Part shown: one piece after another, positions 36,764 to 38,874 of the stretch
Position numbering within the stretch: position 1 is the first letter of the stretch
Layout of the letters: each line of letters begins with the position of its first letter
Notes under the pieces: generated by a model
The model's input: only the letters and a program-made list of their open reading frames with translations
What the model was told of the DNA's origin: nothing
Databases searched by the model: none
Position numbers and translations under genes: made by a program
Origin: Chitinophagaceae bacterium
GTDB taxonomy: Bacteria; Bacteroidota; Bacteroidia; Chitinophagales; Chitinophagaceae
Length of the DNA stretch: 38,874 nucleotides
Assembly (NCBI GenBank): GCA_947442625.1
Contig: CANEWJ010000007.1
Location: 1 to 38,874 of the forward strand
Direction: 5' to 3'

Positions 36764-37447
36764 TTAGGCGCTTACAGCATCTTTGACATGCTGAAGCAGA
36801 AGGGTATTGAAAACACTGACTCCATCGGTATTGCCAATTTTACTAGAACAGGCCCTTTCGGGGTGTGGCATCATGCCAAATACATTCCTTTCCTTGTTGC
36901 AAATTCCTGCAATGTTATGCAGCGTACCGTTGGGGTTGGCTTCGGGCCTGATGTTCCCATTTTCATCACAGTACCGGTAAATAACCTGATCGTTATCCAT
37001 GATGGATTGAATGGTGGCTTCATCGGCTTGGAAACGTCCTTCGCCGTGGGCGATGGGAATCTTGAGCGCCCTGTTCTCTTTTCCTATGATATGAACATTC
37101 TTGCAAATGAACTGTTGGTTGGCATTTTTAAGCAAAACACCTGGAAGTAACCCAGATTCGCAAAGAATCTGAAATCCATTGCAGACACCAAGCACTTTTC
37201 CGCCACGCTGGGCAAAGGCAATGGTCTGTTGCATCATCGGGCTGAAACGGGCAATGGCTCCACAACGGAGGTAATCACCATAGGAGAATCCCCCTGGCAA
37301 CACAATGCAATCTTCAGTCGAAAAAGCGGAAAGATCATTGTCTTTGTGCCAGAGCTCAATCACTTCCTGACCAAGGTCATCCCTTAAAGCGCCTATCATG
37401 TCACGGTCGCAATTGGACCCCGGAAATACAACGACACCAAATTTCAT
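36764..37447 (-). CDS. purQ: Phosphoribosylformylglycinamidine synthase subunit PurQ (class I glutaminase)
   Basis: [21 protein letters not shown]...[21 protein letters not shown]...[21 protein letters not shown]...GMMPHPERA. Confidence 0.95.
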   Translation of the reverse strand: MKFGVVVFPGSNCDRDMIGALRDDLGQEVIELWHKDNDLSAFSTEDCIVLPGGFSYGDYLRCGAIARFSPMMQQTIAFAQRGGKVLGVCNGFQILCESGLLPGVLLKNANQQFICKNVHIIGKENRALKIPIAHGEGRFQADEATIQSIMDNDQVIYRYCDENGNIRPEANPNGTLHNIAGICNKERNVFGMMPHPERACSSKIGNTDGVSVFNTLLLQHVKDAVSA

Positions 37448-37508
37448 TGGATTACAATTTGTACAAATTTATGACCTTTCATCCAATGTGTTTCCTGCAG
37501 TTTCAATT

Positions 37509-38471
37509 TTAACGCAGCAATGAAAGAATTATCAGGGTCAGAAAGATTAAGTTGGGGATAAAATTTTTCTTGAAGGCAAGAAACAACGGCGAAAACAGGA
37601 ATGCCGAAGGCACAAGCATTAATGTCAGTGTTGTTGACATATCCTTGATGGAAAACAGGCAGATCACAAGGGTGGCCAGGATAAGGATCAGCATGATGAG
37701 GTATGCTTTTCTGGCCTGGATCATCATTTTACCAATTTGTATGTTGTAAGAAAACATGCCGATCCAAGGCAAGAGTAAAAACAGGCTGGTCTTGGTCCAT
37801 GCCAAAGGGCTCAGCGATGGCAATGTAAAATCCATTGAAACAGGAGGAAAAACCATTGATACATTCAGTGTGTCAAGCAGGTACAAGCCGGAGAAAATGA
37901 AATAGAAGGGCAGGATAAAACCTGTAGTGGCGTGCAGCCATTCCCTGATTGAGGCAGGCCGCATGATCATGATACCAATGACAGTCCAGCAAAACAGGAT
38001 CAAAAAGCCTGTATTCATTGATGCCATACAACCAACAATAAAACCTGTTAACAGCAGTTTGTTGTTGGCATTGCTTTCCTTATACATGGTAATGAACAGC
38101 TTGAAAACAATGAGCACCATTCCATTCAGCACCAAAAAAATCGGGGTTGTATGAAAAGGCAGCAAGGCATTGAGCAGCAAGAAAGACATGGCAGGAATAA
38201 AGCCTGCCCTTTCCATGAGCTTGTGGTCTGCAATGATCTTATTGAAGATTAGTGCTTCCGCTAGCAATATTGATGTGCACATTATTTTCCCCAGCATACC
38301 GTTGGATCTGTCAACAAAAGACAGGTATGCAGACAATGCTTTGAAAATGGCAGTAGTGGCTGCAGGCACTGCAGCATTCAGGGTTGCGTCTACGGTAATT
38401 GCCGGCAAAAGGGCCAGCAAACCCAGCAGCAGCAGGGAAAGGGGGTTGTTATGCTTAAAAATTCCTATCAC
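37509..38471 (-). CDS. Polytopic membrane protein, DUF6427-like
   Basis: MIGIFKHNNPLSLLLLGLLALLPAITVDA... followed by many TM helices. Family assignment is by resemblance only. Confidence 0.6.
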   Translation of the reverse strand: MIGIFKHNNPLSLLLLGLLALLPAITVDATLNAAVPAATTAIFKALSAYLSFVDRSNGMLGKIMCTSILLAEALIFNKIIADHKLMERAGFIPAMSFLLLNALLPFHTTPIFLVLNGMVLIVFKLFITMYKESNANNKLLLTGFIVGCMASMNTGFLILFCWTVIGIMIMRPASIREWLHATTGFILPFYFIFSGLYLLDTLNVSMVFPPVSMDFTLPSLSPLAWTKTSLFLLLPWIGMFSYNIQIGKMMIQARKAYLIMLILILATLVICLFSIKDMSTTLTLMLVPSAFLFSPLFLAFKKNFIPNLIFLTLIILSLLR

Positions 38472-38480
38472 GTTGCTTGA

Positions 38481-38873
38481 TCAAAATTCTATCTTTGCAA
38501 AGCAAATATAGTTCTTGTACATGCAGGGCATGATAATTTGTCTGAGCCCAACCTGTTTTCCGAATTTGGGCATGAATTCATAGTCCCTGTTGAGGTTCTT
38601 CAAGGTAGGTTGCCGCTTTATTTTTCCTTCTGCGTCTATTGTGGCAGAGTTCAACAACAACTCTCGTTTTTCTTTCTGGTTGAAAAGAAAGCGCAGGTCA
38701 TTGCCAGTATTGAAAAGCTGGTAGGAGATGAAGGAGTCTGAGTTATCGTCGTATTGGTTTTTCCTGACAGTATTGCTCCAGCGCAACTTCCCGTCTGCAT
38801 TGAAAAAGAATACCATGATGTTTTCTGACACATGCCGAACATAATTGTTCTGTTGCCCGAACCTGTTGAAGGG
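38481..38873 (-). CDS. C-terminal part of a hypothetical protein (5' end beyond window)
   Basis: The frame is open to the window edge (PFNRFGQQNNYVRHVSENIMVFFFNADGKLRWSNTVRKNQYDDNSDSFISYQLFNTGNDLRFLFNQ...). The GTG used by the ORF track is probably internal. Confidence 0.65.
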   Translation of the reverse strand, partial: PFNRFGQQNNYVRHVSENIMVFFFNADGKLRWSNTVRKNQYDDNSDSFISYQLFNTGNDLRFLFNQKEKRELLLNSATIDAEGKIKRQPTLKNLNRDYEFMPKFGKQVGLRQIIMPCMYKNYICFAKIEF

Positions 38874-38874
38874 A

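Overview
This 38.9 kb window is chromosomal DNA from a Bacteroidota member, probably a Chitinophagaceae-like lineage. The lineage call rests on type IX secretion genes, TAnnTTTG-type promoters, and DUF4292, DUF4920 and PorP/SprF family proteins. About 32 protein-coding genes are supportable. From left to right they are: the 3' end of a sulfatase-like/LamG gene; an alpha/beta-hydrolase; a DUF4920 protein; an orphan T9SS-like C-terminal tail beside a perfect 75-bp tandem duplication and a tiny PID-CTERM-like protein; uxaA and kduD (hexuronate catabolism); fba; a TlpA-like redoxin; DUF983; murF; the T9SS block gldJ / porU-porV; ispF; dut; a DUF4292 lipoprotein; an EnvC-like protein; bshA; an M28 peptidase; an RsmI-like methyltransferase; an EI24 protein; an SLC13 transporter; PorP/SprF; upp; anmK; an NRAMP-related (DPSG-type) transporter; a sugar-phosphate isomerase/epimerase; uvrA; an ECF sigma factor; a dsbD pair; purQ; a DUF6427-like membrane protein; and a partial hypothetical gene. 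Most of the window is ordinary core genome. I see no CRISPR array, tRNA, rRNA, transposase or clear defence system. The observations most worth a second look are: (1) telomere-like CCCTAAA/G-quadruplex-capable tracts flanking kduD, (2) a perfect TTAACCGGTTAA palindrome just upstream of uxaA, (3) the 75-bp duplication and small PID-CTERM-like gene, (4) clustered homopolymers in porU, and (5) the DPSG-type NRAMP-related transporter. All product names come from reading the translations. No database search was run.
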